The notes beneath the pieces are model-generated. The model saw nothing but the letters and a program-made list of their open reading frames with translations, ran no database searches and had not been told where the DNA came from. DNA of 64,000 bases, from positions 62,001-126,000 of the forward strand of contig NZ_JAIZZN010000002.1 of assembly GCF_020443565.1 (NCBI RefSeq), given 5' to 3'. The stretch is from Clostridium sp. CS001 (lineage in GTDB: Bacteria; Bacillota; Clostridia; Clostridiales; Clostridiaceae). Positions 61,787 to 64,000 of the stretch are shown one piece after another (positions within the stretch are counted from its first letter, which is position 1; every line of letters starts with the position of its first letter). The position numbers and the translations under genes were made by a program.

Positions 61787-63526
61787 ATGATAAAAGTTGA
61801 TAATTTGTCCTACTCATTTCCGCAAAAGGATCTATATAATAATATTTCATTTACTATAGAAGAAGGCGAGCATTGTGCTTTTATAGGTACAAATGGTAGT
61901 GGCAAAAGTACCCTGATAGATATAATAATGGACCCAGAAAAGTATATGTTCGACGGTAACTTAGAGATACAGCCAAATTGTAGAATTGGGTATGTAAGTC
62001 AATTTTCACAACAGGGAGAAACAAAAAAAACTACAGTTTTTGAATATATAGGTGAAAAATTTATTAAACTCCAAAATGAAATAACGTCTATTTGCAGTGA
62101 AATGGAAACATCCACCGATATTGATTGTTTACTAGAAAAGTATCAAGAAGCTTTAGATGCCTTTGATGCAATTAATGGAGATGGTTTCGAAAACAACATT
62201 AACAAAAACCTAAATCTTGCAAACTTAATTAAGTATAAAGATTTAATGATATCTGAACTTAGTGGTGGGGAATTTAAACTTATTCAAGTGATTAAGGAAA
62301 TGCTAAATAACCCAGACTTAATGATTATGGATGAACCTGATGTGTTTTTAGACTTTGAAAACCTTAATTCTCTTAAAAATCTAATTAATTCACACAAATC
62401 AGCAATGCTAATTATTACCCATAACAGATATATATTAAATCATTGTTTTAACAAAATAATTCATCTTGAAAACATGGAGATTCAAGAGTTTGAAGGAAGA
62501 TATATTGATTATAACTTCTCATTACTTCAAACTAAAATTGAGCTGCAAGAACTAGCTGCTGCTGATAATGAAGAAATTGAGAGAAACAAAGCGTTAATAA
62601 GAAAACTAAGATATAGAGCAACTGAGCGCTCTGAAGCAGCTGTAGGGAAATCCTTAAACGCTAGGGTTAAAATTCAAGAAAGATTAGAAAAGCGTAGAAT
62701 TAAAGCTCCATTTGTAGATATTGTAGAGCCAAATATCATATTGCTTGCAGATAATGAACTAGAAGAAACCATTGTTTTAAAAGTTAGTGACTACAGTGTT
62801 AGCTTCGATGAGATGCTACTCCAAGATGTTAACTTTGAAATTAAATCTACTGATAAGGTAGCCATTATTGGTTCAAACGGTACTGGAAAAACTACTTTGC
62901 TCAGGGAAATATTTAATAATAATCATGATTCTATTGAGATAAATGACCAGGTGGAACTATCTTATTTATCTCAAATTCAAGGCAAAACAATAAATGAGAC
63001 TAATACAATACTTGAAGAGTTAATAGGTGATTATTTAAGAACTTCTGAAGAGGTTATAGCATATATTTCAAAGTATGGTTTTAAAGAAGAAGCTCTTGGG
63101 CAAAAGATAGGGTCTTTATCTGGTGGAGAAAAAAATATGCTTCAACTAGCTAAAGTATCCGCTAGTCAAGCAAATATGTTGCTTCTTGATGAACCTACAA
63201 GTCATTTAGATACCTATTCACAAATAGCACTAGAGAAAGCCATAGAAAACTATAAAGGTGCTATTCTAATGATTTCTCATGATTTCTATACTATAGTAAA
63301 CTGTATGGATTATGTTTTAATCATAGAAGATAAGACAATTAGAAAAATGAATATGCGTAAATTTAGAAAGATGATATATGCTAGTCATTTTGACAAAGAC
63401 TATTTGGAAATTGAGCAAAAGAAAAAATTAGTTGAAACAAAGATAGCATTAGCTTTAAAAAATACTGATTTTACACTTGCAAAAGTTTTATCGGAGGAGT
63501 TAGAAGAACTGATTAAGTTATTTTAA
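61787..63526 (+). CDS. ABC-F family ATP-binding protein
   Basis: A 579-residue soluble protein with two ABC domains (about 1-230 and 320-520) joined by a helical linker, and no membrane part. Walker A motifs are GTNGSGKST and GSNGTGKTT; signatures are LSGGEFKLIQ and LSGGEKNMLQ; Walker B motifs are LMIMDEPD and LLLDEPTSHLD. ABC-F proteins act on the ribosome; some protect against antibiotics. The first Walker B (DEPDVF instead of DEPTNH) is unusual. ATG 61787 has GAGGT upstream. It stands alone after atoE. Confidence 0.9.
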   Translation: MIKVDNLSYSFPQKDLYNNISFTIEEGEHCAFIGTNGSGKSTLIDIIMDPEKYMFDGNLEIQPNCRIGYVSQFSQQGETKKTTVFEYIGEKFIKLQNEITSICSEMETSTDIDCLLEKYQEALDAFDAINGDGFENNINKNLNLANLIKYKDLMISELSGGEFKLIQVIKEMLNNPDLMIMDEPDVFLDFENLNSLKNLINSHKSAMLIITHNRYILNHCFNKIIHLENMEIQEFEGRYIDYNFSLLQTKIELQELAAADNEEIERNKALIRKLRYRATERSEAAVGKSLNARVKIQERLEKRRIKAPFVDIVEPNIILLADNELEETIVLKVSDYSVSFDEMLLQDVNFEIKSTDKVAIIGSNGTGKTTLLREIFNNNHDSIEINDQVELSYLSQIQGKTINETNTILEELIGDYLRTSEEVIAYISKYGFKEEALGQKIGSLSGGEKNMLQLAKVSASQANMLLLDEPTSHLDTYSQIALEKAIENYKGAILMISHDFYTIVNCMDYVLIIEDKTIRKMNMRKFRKMIYASHFDKDYLEIEQKKKLVETKIALALKNTDFTLAKVLSEELEELIKLF

Positions 63527-63550
63527 ATTCAAGTTGCTAGAAGCTGATCA

Positions 63551-63588
63551 AAGAAGGAACTACTGAAGTAATTCAGTAGTTCCTTCTT
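63551..63588. terminator. convergent terminator between ABC-F and DUF975 genes
   Basis: AAGAAGGAACTACTGAA and TTCAGTAGTTCCTTCTT form a perfect 17-bp stem with loop GTAA. It works in both directions. Confidence 0.92.
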
Positions 63589-63590
63589 GA

Positions 63591-64000
63591 TTATATACCA
63601 CCACTGTCACCTAAGGCTGGTTGAGTTAATAATAAATCTTCATAGGTGCACAGGTTATTTTTCAAAGCATCTTCTCTTAATACTAAATAGAGCTCAGCAT
63701 TCGTGGCATTCTCGTAAGGCATTACAAACAATACGCCTACTCCTAGAGCTAATGATCCTAAAAAGTACCAACCAATAAATGATAAGTCTAATACAAACAT
63801 ATCAAATTTATGCCCATTTGTCATCTCATTACTTAGAGAAATGGCTTTTATAACTCCAATGGTTGGATTGTCCGCAAGAATATATGGCACCATTCTGTAC
63901 GCATATGACTTAATGATACCAGGTATAATTAGCAATAGACTCCAAAGAAGAATAAATACCTTCGTTAATAACATCGTTTGTATTATTTTAATATAGTTTT
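63591..64000 (-). CDS. DUF975 family membrane protein, 5' end outside window
   Basis: The frame is open to the right edge, so the start lies beyond the window. The visible C-terminal 136 residues hold two predicted helices (about LFILLWSLLLIIPGIIKSYA and LSFIGWYFLGSLALGVGVLF) and the DUF975 motif YRMVPYILADNP...ISLSNEMTNG. DUF975 proteins are membrane proteins of unknown function in Firmicutes, typically about 230 residues. Confidence 0.85.
   Translation of the reverse strand, partial: NYIKIIQTMLLTKVFILLWSLLLIIPGIIKSYAYRMVPYILADNPTIGVIKAISLSNEMTNGHKFDMFVLDLSFIGWYFLGSLALGVGVLFVMPYENATNAELYLVLREDALKNNLCTYEDLLLTQPALGDSGGI

Noticed and set aside
1..64000. CRISPR arrays, tRNA and rRNA genes
   Set aside because: No regularly spaced direct repeats, cloverleaf-like sequences or rRNA segments were seen in the window.

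Overview
The window is AT-rich DNA from a low-GC Gram-positive. The DUF3231 protein, VanRS-like two-component system, LysM/YkuD proteins, ABC-F, clostridial-type MATE pumps, TTG/GTG starts and strong AGGAGG ribosome sites point to Clostridium sensu stricto or a close relative. The genus is an inference; there is no rRNA or tRNA to confirm it. The region is chromosomal accessory DNA: short operons separated by strong hairpin terminators, with many decayed genes and small interspersed repeats.

Layout. 0-5 kb: a glycosylase cut by the window edge, a decayed gene, a DUF2007 zinc-ribbon protein, a DUF3231 protein and an intact IS200/IS605 element (tnpA-tnpB). 5-12 kb: a CGGC protein, a marR-MATE operon whose promoter lies inside a 51-bp palindromic operator, an ABC exporter with a histidine kinase whose response regulator is broken, and a DMT permease. 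12-20 kb: a TrkA-C membrane protein, two tandem LysM/YkuD proteins (one lacking its catalytic residues), a secreted peptidoglycan-binding/split-barrel fusion, a DUF5692 membrane protein, an aldolase-iminopeptidase operon and a radical SAM protein. 20-32 kb: DUF421, lrgAB, an Rnk-like protein, a SEC-C/pRiA4b protein, a PAS kinase, a HAD remnant, gpmA, a second MATE pump, a LysR regulator, an EamA remnant and a phosphoesterase. 32-43 kb: a second EamA remnant, an ABC exporter, a secreted protein and a VanRS-like system in one orientation, then DedA and PAP2 membrane proteins, a QueG-like protein, an MBL protein, a MocR regulator and a small DUF4177 protein. 42-53 kb: a LytTR regulator with a membrane partner, several alpha/beta hydrolases, a DUF362 ferredoxin gene broken by a 199-bp repeat element, a flavin reductase, a CAP protein and pepF. 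53-60 kb: a five-gene exopolysaccharide operon with the gene order of Bacillus ydaJKLMN. 60-64 kb: AtoE, an ABC-F protein and a DUF975 protein cut by the edge.

How it works together. The most coherent system is the 53-60 kb operon: a processive GT2 synthase, a BcsB-like partner, a GH8-like hydrolase, a DUF2334 deacetylase-like protein and a membrane GGDEF protein that has lost its catalytic motif but keeps the RxxD c-di-GMP binding site. This predicts a c-di-GMP-gated polysaccharide. The least explained signal is a repeat module (variable hairpin plus the core TATTRCAGCACCRCAGGTGAT). It occurs twice in tandem inside the DUF362 gene, flanked by a 5-bp duplication, and once after a secreted-protein gene with different but still paired outer arms.
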